In this document: piece by piece, positions 24,468 through 37,897 of the stretch
How positions within the stretch are numbered: position 1 is the stretch's first letter
Layout: each line of letters begins with the position of its first letter
Assembly (NCBI GenBank): GCA_001414485.1
Contig: LLEY01000095.1
Location: 184,080-248,079, forward strand
Length of the DNA: 64,000 nucleotides
Origin: Calycina herbarum
Lineage: Eukaryota; Ascomycota; Leotiomycetes; Helotiales; Pezizellaceae
Reading direction: 5' to 3'
The notes under the pieces: model-generated
Database searches by the model: none
Told to the model about the DNA's origin: nothing
The model's input: the letters and a program-made list of their open reading frames with translations, nothing else
Translations under genes and position numbers: made by a program

Positions 24468-24709
24468 TATTAGAGCTTATAGTAAGTACTAATGAATTAA
24501 ACTATAGAGACTGTCTATATATAAGAAGATTTAATTATCCTTTCTAAGCTAGAGTTCTTACTAACTTATATACTTAGTTAGCTCTTTCTAGAGAGTTCTA
24601 CTAAGGGTACTCTCGAAGGTTCTGTTACGTCTATACGTTACTAAGCGAGGTCACGTGAATGCGTCGCTAGAGTACTCCGAGACTTATTCCACGGGTATAA
24701 CTCTTAATA
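24468..24709 (-). mobile_element. Solo LTR of the LTR-2 family inside LTR-3
   Basis: This 242-bp reverse-orientation copy of the LTR-2 LTR has no internal region. It is flanked by ATAGA on both sides (24463-24467 and 24710-24714). Removing it restores continuity with the matching LTR-4 region near 36,150-36,185. It keeps GGTCACGTGAATGCGTCG and TTCCACGGG, so it carries less RIP damage than its surroundings. It arose by LTR-LTR recombination after inserting into LTR-3. Confidence 0.9.
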
Positions 24710-27700
24710 ATAGAGAGCTTTCTTTTTATACCTAATTACTTTATAAGAGTAATCTAAAATTTTAAAGTAAAGAGTTTATCTCTATCTAAGAGTATTTCTT
24801 TAAGTAGTCTATATCTTAAGACTACTTCTCTAAGGAACGCGAATACTAATTCCTTAGCTATATTTAACTCTATATATACTATTAGAATTATATATTTTAT
24901 AAGTTATTCTATAATAACTAGGATCGTGTTATATATAACTCCTATTATTAGATTCTTAGATTTTAGTAGTTTAACTATAAAATCTATAAATATCGATTTC
25001 TAAGGTATCTATAGTATTAGAGTAGTATTTATCTATTTATAAGAAGTATAGTAGAAAGCCTTATTCTTAGTATAGGTATTATATTCTACTATTACTTTCT
25101 TAACTATCGCGGATAATCGATTAATATAGTAGTATTATCTTATCTTCTAAAGAGTTCTATAGATTTCTTAGTAGCTATAAGTAGGCGTAGTATAGTATTT
25201 CTATACGAATTCCTTTATATATATAGTAGGAACCTATAATTTCCCTTTTATATACTAGTTATAACTCTTATATATATTCTAAATTTTATCTATCTAAATA
25301 TCGTTTATTACTACTATTTTATATATAGTAGATACTAGGTCTCTATTCTTAAGAGTTTTTAAGATTATAATCTTCTTATACTCTTTGTTTCCTTTATATC
25401 TAGGTTTCTAGCTAAGAGTATTAGCTTAAGCGTTTAATATTCCCTTTATATATCTAATAACGATGTTAAACTCTTCTAATATTTCTAACTATCTAGCTAA
25501 CTGTCTAGTTATAAGTTTCTTAGTCGTTATAAATGTTCTAAGATTCTTATAGTCGAATAGAATTATAACCTAGTATTTTACTAGCTATAAATAAATTCTC
25601 TAGTATTCTAAAGCTAATACTATAGTAAGTAGTTCTTTATTAAAGATACTATAGTTTTATTATACTAGGTTAAATATTTTAGAATAGTATATAATAAGTA
25701 TAAGTTTTCCTTTATTATTTAGTTATAGGTAAATCGCGTCTACTACTATATCTAAGACGTCTATTCCAATCGTACTAGGTTTATCTATATCGAAATTATA
25801 TAGAATAGGTTTTTCTATAAACCTTACTTTGATTTTCTAAAAAGTATTCTTAGCTTATTTATTCTATATAAACTTAATAGCTTTCTTAACTAGTACTAAT
25901 ATTAGTTTAGTAATCTTTATATAGTCTTAGATAAACAGATAGCAGAAGTTTATAAATCTAAGAAAGGACTATATATCTTTTATATTCTCTAGTAACTTCT
26001 AGTTTAAGATGTCTTAGATCTTTACTAGATCTATTTCTATTTTTCCTAGACTAAATACCTATCTTAGAAAAAGTATCTAAGTTACTCTAAACTTGTATTT
26101 CGCGAGTTTTAGTTAAGAGTTTACTTTTATAAGTTATTATAAAACTTCTTTAATATATTCTTTATATTCTTCTTCTTTTTCTAAGATTAAGATATTATCT
26201 AAGTAGTAGATTACTATTACTCTTAAAAGATCTTTTAAAATATTATTATTTTATTTCTAATAAGTAGCTAGTACGTTATAAAGTCTAAATAACATAACTA
26301 TATATTTATAAAAGCTTAATAGTAAAGTAAATACTATCTTCTATTCGTCTCCGACTTTTATTTATATAAGTCTATAGACGTTTTATTAATCTAATTTCGT
26401 AAATTATACTACTTTACCTAACTTATCTTATAAGTATTAGCTAGGTAGTAGTAGATAAGCGTTCTTAACCGTAGTATAATTTACTTCTTAGTAATTAATA
26501 TATACTCTTCTATCTAGGTTATCTTTTTTCTTAATAATAAGTATGTTTAAGGTAATTAATAACTTAGATTTTCTAATATATCTCTTCTTAATATCTTCTC
26601 TTATATAACTTTCTATTCTCTATAAGCTTTTCTAGTTATATAACCGAAGCTTCTACTTTAAGAGGTAATAACCCTCTTTTAATTTAATCTTATAATTCTA
26701 TAAGCGATGTTTTAGCAAGGCTTATAAGTCTTCTAGGTTTTTGAACAAAGCCTTAAATTCTCTATACTATATAGGTATTTTATTATTAGCTGTTCCGCTA
26801 ACCTATAGAGGACCCTAGGTAAGGTGTTCTAGCGTCTTAGAAGAGGTAGCGCTAACCTCGTTCTAGCCTTATAGTTATAATTATAAACCTATATAATTAT
26901 ATCAACTAAAGGTTATTATTTAAGCCTTCTAGTTAATATCTAGATTATATTTCTAAATCTATAGTATACTAAGTATTACTTTCTTACTTTCTATCTTAAT
27001 AATATCGAATTATATATCTAAGTAGTATCTTTTAATATTAACTTTTATTAGAATAGTTTACTAATTAATAATCCTATCTTAGTATATAACGTCTATTCCG
27101 TCGACTACCTCTAGGTAGTACGGTTTTATATTCTTAATTAAGACGTTTAGCTTTTTCAAAGCTATTAGAGAGAGGAAATTACCTATTACTCTAGAGTTAA
27201 TTATAACTCGAAGTTCCTTCTCTTTTATTTTCATAGTTATAACTAAATAATTTTCTCTAGAGGTAGTGTTTATCTCTTTAATTATTAGTTAGTAGAGCTT
27301 ACTCTATACTAACCCTGTTTCTTAGTCTATATTATATTCGTTTATCTCTTAAAAGATTATACTAAATAACTCTTTACTTCTAGATTCTTGAAATATTACT
27401 CTAACTTTCTAACTAAAGCGACTATAGTATACTAGCCTTCTATTTCTAGTATAGTTTCCTTATTATTAGGTAGTATACCTAAGAAACTAGGTTTTAAGTA
27501 TCTTATAAAGTTATTAGAACCTTGCTACTACTATAAGCTAATCTCTTCTTAAAGATCTACGACTATCTATATATCTTCTATCTTAGGCAGACTAGATAGC
27601 TTATTAGATATTTCCTATTCTAGTCTAGGTTCTTTAAATTCGATAGTCTCTCTCTTAGTAATAAGGCTTACTATTATTACTTTATTTTATTTATTCTAAA

Positions 27701-29130
27701 CTATTTTATAGGTGGTTAAAATAGTAGAGTTAATTCCTTAAGTAGAATATAGACTCTAAAAATCAGGTTTCTAGTTTTTTATATATACTTATTTATTCTC
27801 TTTCTTATAGGTTCTAATAAATACCTATATCTCGCCTTGTTTAGGCTTATATATTCTTAGATCTACGTCTAATAAACTAGATTCTAATTCCGATAACTCT
27901 AATAAACTTATTATTAATAGTAACTTATATTCTATTTAAAGAGGTAATTTGTATTCTATTTCTAACTATATATTATAATATTCTTTAAGAAGTGGATTTC
28001 TACTATTATTAGTATTCTATACTTTACTAACTTATAGCTCGATTCCTTCGTTTAGCTATAGATATATAGCGCCTACTGTTATATTTAAGGCATTTGTTTC
28101 GATTTATATACTATATTCTCTAGTCTTAAGTTCTTCGTCTATAAGTTTAATTCTTTCTAGTAAAGCTACTTCTTTTTAGATAGTAGTATTAGTCTGTTTT
28201 CTTTTAGAGTCTTTCTTCTTACTATACTTATTTACTCTATAGCTAGAGAGGCTATAGTTATAATATAAGTTCTACTTATATCGACGATCTCGCTCTTTCT
28301 AGGAAAGCTCTTTCTTTAGTAGGTTTCTATCTTAAGTTCCTTTTTCTTAGATCTAACGTTTCTAGGTAGTATTAATTTCTATAGAATCTCTATAGTTCTT
28401 CTTTCTACTCTTTTCTTATTAATATCTATAACTACCTTTCTTCTCTAAACTCTATTTAAAATTCTAATTATTAATTTTAATTATATTATTAGTTAACTTA
28501 TCAAGTATATCTAGGAAGTTATCTCTAGCTAATTCGTCTTTAATACTATTCTTTAATCCTTTATAATACTATTTATATAAAGCCTTATTATTCTAACTAA
28601 GACGTGTAGAGTATTACTAGAATATTAATATGTATTTAGTAGCTAACCTCTTTTATTAGAGACTGTATAAAGCTTATACTACTTTTTTCTTTAAATCTAT
28701 ATCTATAAACGCCTAGTTAATTCTCTTTTTAAATCTAGCGACGGTTAAGAATAATCCCTAAGTACTTTTACTTATAATATTCGACACCTTTCTATTTAAT
28801 ATTTTATTCTTCTAAAAATCTTCTAAATATAGCTCTATCTAGTTATATACTACTCTCTTAAAGCGGGTAGTAAGCTATATAACTTAATCTATTTTATAAG
28901 TAAACTATACTAAGTAAAAGTTTAAGTATATTAAAGCTTTTATAATAAACTTAGTAAGTTTCTCTAAGAAGCTGTTAAACGTTCTTAGTACTAGTAACTT
29001 CACTTCCTCTCTAAGAGTAGTAACTAGTACTACCGGTATTATTAGAGCTAGAGATAGTATAGAGGTTAAACCTAAGAATAGTATAGTTTTTAATATTATA
29101 TCAGTAGTACTTCTATATAGGTGTTTAAAG

Positions 29131-29589
29131 TATAACGAAACTTAAACAAACTAAATAAAGATAACTAAGTCTCGAAGGTTAGTATATAGGTAAGAAGTAT
29201 AGACGCGATAGGTTATTTACTTAGAAGTGAACTTATTACTTATATTAAAGATATTAAACAGGATAATAAGATTAATAACTAAAGTTAAGTACGAAGCTTC
29301 TATCTAATAGCAGATATACTAGTCTTATATAGAACCTACTATTCTATACTAGGTAGATAAGATCGCTTGTCTATCTAGTTAACCTAGATCGCCTAAGTTA
29401 CTAGTCGACCTAGGTAATTCTATATATTACGTAACCTCTAACGTGTTTCTAATAGTAAGATCCTAGAATCCTTAAATGCCTTTATATTACTAATTCTCTC
29501 CTGTGTTACCTTCTATTTCCTAGACATTATACCTTGTTCTATTAGAACGCTATCTAGACTACTTACTACGTAAAACGTAATTTATAATA
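29131..29589 (-). repeat. LTR-3 right LTR (5' LTR)
   Basis: 459-bp partner of 22586-23044, followed by the AATAG target duplication. Confidence 0.9.
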
Positions 29590-30222
29590 AATAGACCTAT
29601 AGCTAGGATCTTTAGTATTCGAGCTTATAAGACTATAAGTAAGGCTATTAGAGAGAGAAGTAATAAGCAAAGTAATAGATCGAGTATAGAATAATCGAAG
29701 AAACGAAATAACGAGATGCTTAGTAGGTCGAAAGATCTAGTAAGAAGAATAATTTTAGACGTAGAGCGTTTGAAAGCTATTATAAAGGCTTGAAACTTCG
29801 AAACCTCGACTCTCTTACTTAACACAGCTGCTTAGTCGGTGCTTGAATTCGTACTCTCGTAGCTAGATAAAATAAGCCGACTATCGTTCTTAAAGAATAT
29901 CTATCTACTATAGTATAAGTTAGCTCGTATAGAAAGGCAGAGAGAGAGATAAGACTAGTATCGAAATAAGGCAGACTAGGCGCCGCGTATAGAAGGTAGA
30001 AAAGAAAGGACTATAAGTGAGAGTGAAGATAGTAAGATAAGAGAGTTGCAACTGAAGTAGAAGAGGAGAGAGAGAGTTCTTATAGACGATGTTGAAAAGC
30101 AGCGTCGGAGCGAAGCGAGTACGCCTTACCGGAAGCGGCGACGTACGTGCCTGCGCGTTACTAGAACGAGCACCGCTAAACTCACCCGGGCAGACCCCCC
30201 GGAACCTGCGCCTTACTAACCG
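29590..30222 (+). pseudogene. Coiled-coil/basic protein gene, 3' part (partly RIP-mutated)
   Basis: One plus-strand frame runs from the LTR-3 junction to a stop near 30,222. It reads IRAYKTISKAIRERSNKQSN, then KRNNEMLSRSKDLVRRIILD, ERLKAIIKA, EDSKIRELQLK and KRRERVLIDDVEKQRRSEAS, and ends with an Arg/Pro-rich tail TPYRKRRRTCLRVTRTST and ADPPEPAPY. In-frame TAG/TAA/TGA codons sit at plausible Gln/Trp positions in the first two thirds. The last 120 bp is GC-rich and undamaged. The helix-forming, K/R/E-rich composition suggests a coiled coil. I do not know the family. The 5' end may lie at 22,500-22,580, beyond LTR-3. The tail could instead belong to another element. Confidence 0.4.
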
Positions 30223-30223
30223 T

Positions 30224-30347
30224 CTTATAGAATACTTTAGAATATAATTAAACAACTATAATATATTAAATTAACTAAAACTACTTAGAATCTAATAAAC
30301 TAGATATATCTATAGCCTCTTAACAAGTTCGTATATTATAACTAGTC
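30224..30347 (-). pseudogene. Pogo-2 element, 3' flank beyond the transposase stop
   Basis: On the minus strand this matches the untranslated 3' part of pogo-3: both contain GATTCTAAGTAGTT followed by AGTTAATTTAATAT (compare 62,003-62,035). It continues pogo-2 from 37,903 across LTR-4. The expected terminal inverted repeat is not visible before the GC-rich tail of the coiled-coil gene, so this end is truncated or rearranged. Confidence 0.65.
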
Positions 30348-30809
30348 TATTACGAATCACGTGCTAGTACGTGAATAAGTGAAGTCTAGGCGACGCTCTA
30401 ATAGGATAAGCACTATTATAACTCTAATAGAAAGAAAGGATTAAATATAGAAGGATATATAATTCTAAGGATCTTATTACAGTTATATCACGTGACTCGG
30501 TTAGGAGCGGTCAGGTAATAAAGTCCAGTTTTAAGAAGCTCTAGAAATAGAGTCGGACTCTATCTTTAGGACTCCTACTAAGCAGGACTCTAATATAAAC
30601 GAAGGTTCTATATAAGACTAGTACGTCTACTATTAGATAGAAGCTTCGTACTTAACTTTAGTTATTAATCTTATTATCTTATTTAATATCTTTAATATAA
30701 GTAACAAGTTTACTTCTAAGTAAACAACCCGGCGTATCTATACTTCTTACCTATATACTAACCTTCGAGACTTAGTTATCTTTGTTTAGTTCGTTTAAGT
30801 TTCGTTATA
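30348..30809 (+). repeat. LTR-4 5' LTR
   Basis: 462-bp LTR beginning TATTACGAATCACGTGCTAG and ending TTTCGTTATA. It retains CACGTG and TCACGTGACTCGG, unlike the 3' copy. Confidence 0.92.
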
Positions 30810-33800
30810 CTTTAAGTACCTACTTAGAATTTTAGTCGCTATAGCCCTAGCAACCCCCGCTATAGTAACTAGCCTGAATACTAGTTAAGTTAATATCGTA
30901 GGAATATCTAGAAGCGCGACTAGAAGAACACTTACTAGTACGTAGTTAACTAGGAACGACGATAATATTAGTATACTAGACGCCCCCGAGCTTTATAAGA
31001 TCGAAGTACTTAAATCTATTAAAGTTAAGATACTAGATACGTATTATAGAAAGCAGAAGAAACTTAACTTATTCCTTCTCTAAATAGGTATCTACTTTAA
31101 CTTTAATTCTAATAAATTCAAAAGTAATTATAATTTATAAACTATCTTTACTATCTTCTATCTTAGAGGATTAGTATTAGAATAGGCTTAGGTATACTTA
31201 GAGGACTTCTTCAAAAACGAGGATAAAGACAGAAAGATAGAACTAACTAAGATTATATTTAAATCTTAGAAAGGATTTAAGACAACTATTAGAAAAGTCT
31301 TTAGAGACTTTGACACGATCTAAACAGCTATATATAAGCTTTTAGAATTATACTAGACTAGATTAGTAATAGATTACGCTAATAAATTTCAACGTTATAG
31401 AACGAAGTTAGAATAGAATACTATCGCTCTTATAGAACTCTTTCGTAGAGTATAGAAGGAACAGAGTAACTTATAGAGTAGGCTACAGGGTAGGCTACAG
31501 AGTAAGTTATAGGATCGGTGCAGAGTAGGTTAGGTAATCGTTAAATCACGTTTTTATAGAATCGGTAGTATAGATAAAGAGTAAAAGACTTGATTAACTT
31601 GGTTCCTAACTATAAGAATAGTAAAGAGCTATATATACTTCTAGGATATGTACTAGAAGCTTCTATAGCTTATAAATAGAATAGTTACTAGAAGATTCTA
31701 CGGTTTACGTAACCGAGAACGTAACCGAATCTTCTAGACAATACTAGAAAGAACTAGTATAGACTAAGGTTTAAACCTAAAGTCTATTAGTAAGTAAGAT
31801 AGTTATTACCTAATACTAATATAGAGGATTAAAGATATATATCTATAAGAAAATAGCTAAATAGAATATATAATTCTTAACTATTATAGATATAATTAAA
31901 GAAGTTATCTAGTTAGACAACCGCTTATACGAATTTAGAAAGAGTAACCCTAGATATAGAGAAAAGAGCAAAGGGTTAGGAAAGTAGAAGCACTCTTATA
32001 CTAATAAACATAGTAAGAAGGTAAACGCTATATAATAGAAAACCTTTTTAAAGAAAGAAGGACTTTTCTAGAAAGAGCGAAATCGTCGACGTAAGTAGAA
32101 CTTATATTATAACTATAGTCTCTCTAGTTATAAAGTAAATAAGTATAGTAAGAAGAAAGACTCTAAGAGAAAGAAATAAATCAATACTACTATCTAATAA
32201 TAGGTAGCTTTACTAATTATATTAAACTTATAGACGAAGAACTTAAAGTATAAGAATATAGAACCTAGATCGAGAATAATAAAGGAATTAGTAGTATCTA
32301 AGATACTAATAATAATAGAGACCTACTTCTTAAAGAAAATTATAATATATAATTAGTAATAGAATCTAAATAACTACTTTAAGTAGAATACGAATTACTA
32401 CTATTAACTAGTTCTTTAGAAACATTAGACTTATCTTCTAGCTTAGAAGAAGAGGTTAGAAATAAAGACTTTAAAGTTAGAGAAACTTAGGCCTTTCTTA
32501 GAATATTCAAATAAGGAAATTAATAAGTATATATTAACAATTAGAAGCTAGACTTTTAGAGCTCTTATACTATATAAGGAGTTAATCTAACTATCTTAAT
32601 AATATATATAGTTATAAGAAACGACCTTGAAATAATAACTCTAGTTAGTCTAATTACTAGACGAGAAACTATTAAGAAAAAAGAACCTATATATAGCTAA
32701 TAATAAGTTATAGAATCTACCTACTCTAAGATAAGAGATATATAGAAGATATATAATATTTTAGAAGAAACTAGTATATAGATATAATAAGTCTCTATAG
32801 AATTTAAAGAATAGATTAAAACTCTTTTTTATAGAATAATACCTAAAGACGTTATACTAAAGGAATTTAAATAATATATCGTAGTTACGTTAATTAGAAA
32901 TAATAGACTAGTATTTAGAGAATACGGTTTATAGAAATTGTTTAGTATACTATTCTAAGAGTAAAAGAAGCTCGATATTACTAGATAAGCTAAAATAGAA
33001 CTAGAAGAATTTTACTATTCTTTAATAAGAGAACTATAGTTTATAGAAATAGTTTAAGAAATAATAGTATAATAGATACGATACGAACCAAGTCTAACTA
33101 TAGACTAGTTATTATAGAAACAGTTCAAAGGAATCTTACTAGAACCTACTAGAATAGTAGAATATTATTAGATATACGAAGTAGCTTTAACTAATAAAAA
33201 AGGAGTAGTATTCTTTTCTTAGTTCTAAATTAGAATAGTTAAGGAAAAGAATTTAAGAGATTATATATTTAAAGTTTAATATATAAAACCAGAGATAAGT
33301 ATACTAGAGGCTACTTTAGATTATCTATATATAGAAGAACTATAGTCTATAGAAACTATTAAGAATACTAATTATAGATAGATCTAATATAGATATAGAA
33401 ACTTACTAAAACGATTTATAAGAAGAACTTCTAAAACTATAGAAATTATAGAATATTAATTAATATATAAGGTAATATATATAAGGTAATATATATAGAC
33501 TAGGAAAGAGTAAGATTCTTTCTATAGTATAAGAGTAAGAAAAGACGAAAATTTAACTAAGAAAACCGATCCTTTAAAGTTTAATACGTTAAAGTAAAAT
33601 TAAACGCTACTTCTAGAGAAAGATAGTTAGTAATAACTATAGAAATATAAGGAAAAAAGTTATAAGTTATAATAGACTTAGAAGTAACAAGTAACTTTAT
33701 TTCCCTAATAGCTTAAGAGAAGCTAAACGTTCTAATTAAAGGAATAAGACTATATTACTTAAGAGTAGTCGATAAGATAGATATTATATACTAAAATAGG

Positions 33801-36800
33801 ATTATTAATTAGTAAACTATTCTAATAAAAGTTAATATTAAAAGATACTATTTAAATATATAATTTAATATTATTAAGATAGAAAGTAAGGAAGTAATAC
33901 TTAGTATACTAAGATTTAGAAATATAATCTAGAGATTAACTAGAAGGCTAGAAAGATAACTTTTAGTTAATATAAATACGTAGGTTCGTATTTATAACTT
34001 TAAAGCTAGAACGAGGTTAGTACTACCTTTTCTAAGACGCTAAGACACCTTATCTAGGGTCCTCTATAGGTTAGTAAGAAAGCTAATAACGAAATACCTA
34101 TATAGTATAGAGAATTTACAAGATTATTCAAAGACCTAGAAGATATATATACTCTTTCTAAATATTAGCTATAGGATTATAAGATTAAATTAATAAAGAG
34201 TTATAATCTTAAGAAGTAGAAGCTTCGACTATATAACTAGAATAACTTAGCTTTATTAGAAAGTTATATCTAATAAGAAATAAAGAAGAGATATATTCGA
34301 AAATCTAAATCGCCTATTTTCTTAAACATACTTATTATTAAGAAAAAGAACGATCTAAACAGACAAGTATATATTAATTATAGAGAATTAAATAATATAA
34401 TAATTAAGGACGCTTATCTATTACTAACTAGCTAGTACTTATAAGATAAGTTAGGTTATATAAAGAAATTTATAAAACTAGATTAATAGAACGCTTATAG
34501 ATTAATTAGAATTAAGATAAGCTATGAATAGAAGACTACGTTTGTCTTACTATTAGGACTCTATAAGTATATAGTAATGTCTTTTAGTTTAACTAATATA
34601 CTAGCTACTTATTAGAGATAGAATAATAGTATTTTAGAGGACTTTCTAGAAGTAACTATTATTTATTATCTAGATAATATATTAATCTTCTTAGAAAATC
34701 TAAAAGAATATAAGAGCTATATAAAGGAAGTCTTACAAAGACTTACTAAAGTAGACTCTCGTCTAAAACTCTTAAAATATAAGTTTAGAGTTAAAAGAAC
34801 TCTCTTTCTTAGATAGGTATTTAGCTTAGAGAAAATAGAAATAGATCTAGAAAAGATCTATATAGTTATTAAATAGAAATTACTAAAAAACGTTAAAGAT
34901 ATATAATTCTTCTTAGGATTTGTTAATTTCTATTAACTATTTATTAAAGACTATATAAAGATTATAAAACCTATATTAATACTAACTAGAAAAGCTATAG
35001 CTTTTATCTAGAATAAAAGAGCTAAAAAGGCCTTCTAGGAAATTAAAAGATAGTTTATAGTAAAACCTATTCTATATAATTTTAATTATAAGAAACTAAG
35101 TATAATAGAAATAGAGGTCTTAAACACAGTAATAAGTACTATATATCTATAACTAAATAAAATAGGAAAACTTATACTTATAGTATATTTCTTAAAAACG
35201 TTTAATATAGTATAGTAGAACTATAGTATTTATAACAAAGAATTAATAGCTATTATTCTAGCTCTTAAAGAATAGAGGATTTACTTCTAGAGTATAATAT
35301 ACCTAGTAACAGTACTTACTAATTATCTAAACCTAAAAACATTTACTATAACTAAGAAACTCGTTATAAGACGCCTAGCTAGGTAGTCTAAAACCTTAGT
35401 AGGATTTAAGATAATTATTTAATATATTAGTAGAATAAGTAACGCTTAAGCTAATACTCTAAGCTAGAAACTAGGCTATAAGAAAAATAAAAAATACGTC
35501 GATATAGTAATATTAAAGTACGATAAAAACAGCGACTTAGTACCTACTATATATAAGATAGTAGTAATAAACAATATCTAAATAGATAAAATTTAGAATA
35601 TATACAAAGGTTATAACTAGTATATAAAAGGGAAACTATAGGTTTCTAGCTCGTATATAAGAGAGTTTATATAAGAATACTATACTACGTCTACTTATAG
35701 CTACTAAGGAATTCGTAGAACTCTCTAGAGAATAAGATAATACTACTATATTAATCGATTATCTACGATAGTTAAAGAAGTAATAGTAGAATATAATACC
35801 TATACTAGGAATAAGGCTTCCTACTATACTTCTTATAGACAGATAAATACTACTCTAATACTACAGATACCTTAGAAATCGATATCTATAGATTTTATAG
35901 TTAAATTACTAAAATCTAAGAATCTAATAATAGAAGTTATATATAATATAATCCTAGTTATTATAGAATAACTTATAAAGTATATAATTCTAATAGTATA
36001 TATAGAGTTAAGTATAGCTAAGAAATTAGTATTTATATTCCTTAGAGAAGTAGTCTTAAGATATAGACTATCTAAAGAAATACTCTTAAATAGAAATAAG
36101 CTCTTTACCTTAAAATTTTAAATCACTCTTATAAAACGATTAAGTATAAAAAGGAAGCTCTTTATAGCTTTTTACTCTTAAATAAATAGAAGAAACGAAT
36201 AAATAAATCAAGTAGTTAAAATATACCTTCGTTATTATATAAACTACTAGTAAGATAACTAGGTAGAACTACTACTCTTAGTATAGTTTACTTATAATAG
36301 TTTAGTAATAGAAATAACACTTATTATACTATTCTACGCTAATTATAGATATAAATTATCAGCGTACTAAGAGCTGCTATCTACGACTATTAACAACTAA
36401 CTTACTCGTATTTATATCTTAAGAATTAAGAGTCTATATAAGAAACTTATAAAAGACCTATAATTCGTAGTAGAAAGAAACGCGTACTACTATAATAAAC
36501 GACGTAGTTAGAAGCTAACGCTAAAAGAGAGAGATAAAGTCTACTTAGTATAGAAGAACATCGATATAAAAAGACTAAGTAATAAACTAGATTATAAAAA
36601 ACTTAGACTATTTAAAATTAAATAAGTTAAGAGACCTTTAAATTATAAACTAGCGCTACTAAAGATAATAAATATCTACCTAGTATTCTATATATCTCTA
36701 CTCGAACCAGTACTACTAGGAGTACTACTAGCTCTATATATAGAAATTTAACTAGTAAACCTAAACATAGAATACGAGATTAAGAGAATTCTTAACTATA

Positions 36801-37435
36801 AAACTATTAGAGAACGACTTAAGTATTTAATTAAATAGATAGATTATCTATACTCTAAAAACACTTAGAAACTAAAAGAAAGCCTTATCTATTACTTAGA
36901 GAAACTTTAGAAATTCTACTAACGAAACCTAGGGCTGCCTAGAACTTAGGACCAGGGTTAGATAGAGAAACGTTATTAGAAAGCACCTGTTCAACGAAAG
37001 AGGCTATTTCGAAGACAGGAAACTAGGAAGACGAGGACTCGGGAAGAAGACTCGAGAGAGGAGGACTCGGAGGAGTAATAGAGAGTCGTTTACGTATAGA
37101 ACCGAAGAAAAATCGATATATAGGTTTTTAAGACCTAAGAGAAGGAACGACGAGATAGCTAGAGCTATTATAGAACCTTTTCAACCGAATATACTCGGAA
37201 CAACGAGAGGATTTAGAGAGCTCTAGAAAGCATCGACGGGACTGTTTATAATAAAAAGAACAGGTCGTCGCTAGACGTTATATAGATTCGATTCGTATAG
37301 TAAGAGCTAGACGCTCTTTCCGTTTAATATAAGAGAAGGATATATTTATATAGAGAGGAAGGTCGATATCTTTCTAATAATATATTTTAAAGTTATATTC
37401 TAGCGTAGAGATACGCTAGGCTAAGAAGAGAATAG

Positions 37436-37897
37436 TATTACGAATCACGTACTAGTATATAAATAAGTAAAGTCTAGGCGACGTTCTAATAGAACAAGTA
37501 CTATTATAACTCTAATAGAAAGAAAGGATTAAATATAGAAAGATATATAATCCTAAGGATCTTATTATAGTTATATTACGTAACTTAGTTAGAAGCGGTT
37601 AGGTAATAGAGTCTAGTTTTAAGAAGCTCTAGAAATAGAGTTAGACTCTATCTTTAAGACTTCTACTAAGTAGAACTCTAATATAAACGAAGGTTCTATA
37701 TAAGACTAGCACGTCTACTATTAGATAGAAGCTTCGTACTTAACTTTAGTTATTAATCTTATTATCTTATTTAATATTTTTAATATAAGTAACGAGTTTA
37801 CTTCTAAGTAAATAACCCGGTATATCTATACTTCTTATCTATATACTAACCTTCGAGACTTAGTTATCTTTGTTTAGTTCGTTTAAGTTTCGTTATA
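37436..37897 (+). repeat. LTR-4 3' LTR
   Basis: 462-bp partner of 30348-30809. It carries extra C-to-T and G-to-A changes (for example CACGTA where the 5' copy has CACGTG). Confidence 0.92.

Larger units (their letters stand above)
22586..29589 (-). mobile_element. LTR-3: full-length Ty3/gypsy chromovirus, RIP-degraded, minus strand
   Basis: Equal 459-bp LTRs (22586-23044 and 29131-29589) are flanked by a perfect AATAG duplication (22581-22585 and 29590-29594). The LTR starts TATAACGAAAC on the plus strand. The minus strand carries RT with YYLDNILIL at about 26,185-26,215, RNase H and integrase to the left of it, and a chromodomain (YEVKRILNYKLIREQVKYLV) at about 23,740-23,850. It is the same family as LTR-4. 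Integrase is further split by a solo LTR (24468-24709). A GA-rich purine tract (minus strand) abuts the left LTR at 23,045-23,060. Confidence 0.9.
30348..37897 (+). mobile_element. LTR-4: full-length Ty3/gypsy chromovirus, RIP-degraded, plus strand, inside pogo-2
   Basis: Equal 462-bp LTRs (30348-30809 and 37436-37897) are flanked by a perfect TAGTC duplication (30343-30347 and 37898-37902). The plus strand has gag (about 30,990-31,460, e.g. LRGLVLEQAQVYLEDFF with stops read through), a linker, a protease-like VIIDLEVTSNFISL near 33,670-33,710, RT with YYLDNILIF near 34,655-34,690, integrase near 35,600-36,400, and a chromodomain (YEIKRILNYKTIRERLKYLI) near 36,770-36,850. An Arg/Glu-rich tail of about 500 bp follows. 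A short 12-bp minisatellite (AGGCTACAGAGT-like) lies at 31,461-31,510. Stops are frequent. Same family as LTR-3, opposite orientation. Confidence 0.92.

Noticed and set aside
29920..30255. 111-codon minus-strand ORF rich in Leu/Ser
   Set aside because: The opposite strand has a coherent coiled-coil frame; this one is its low-complexity shadow.
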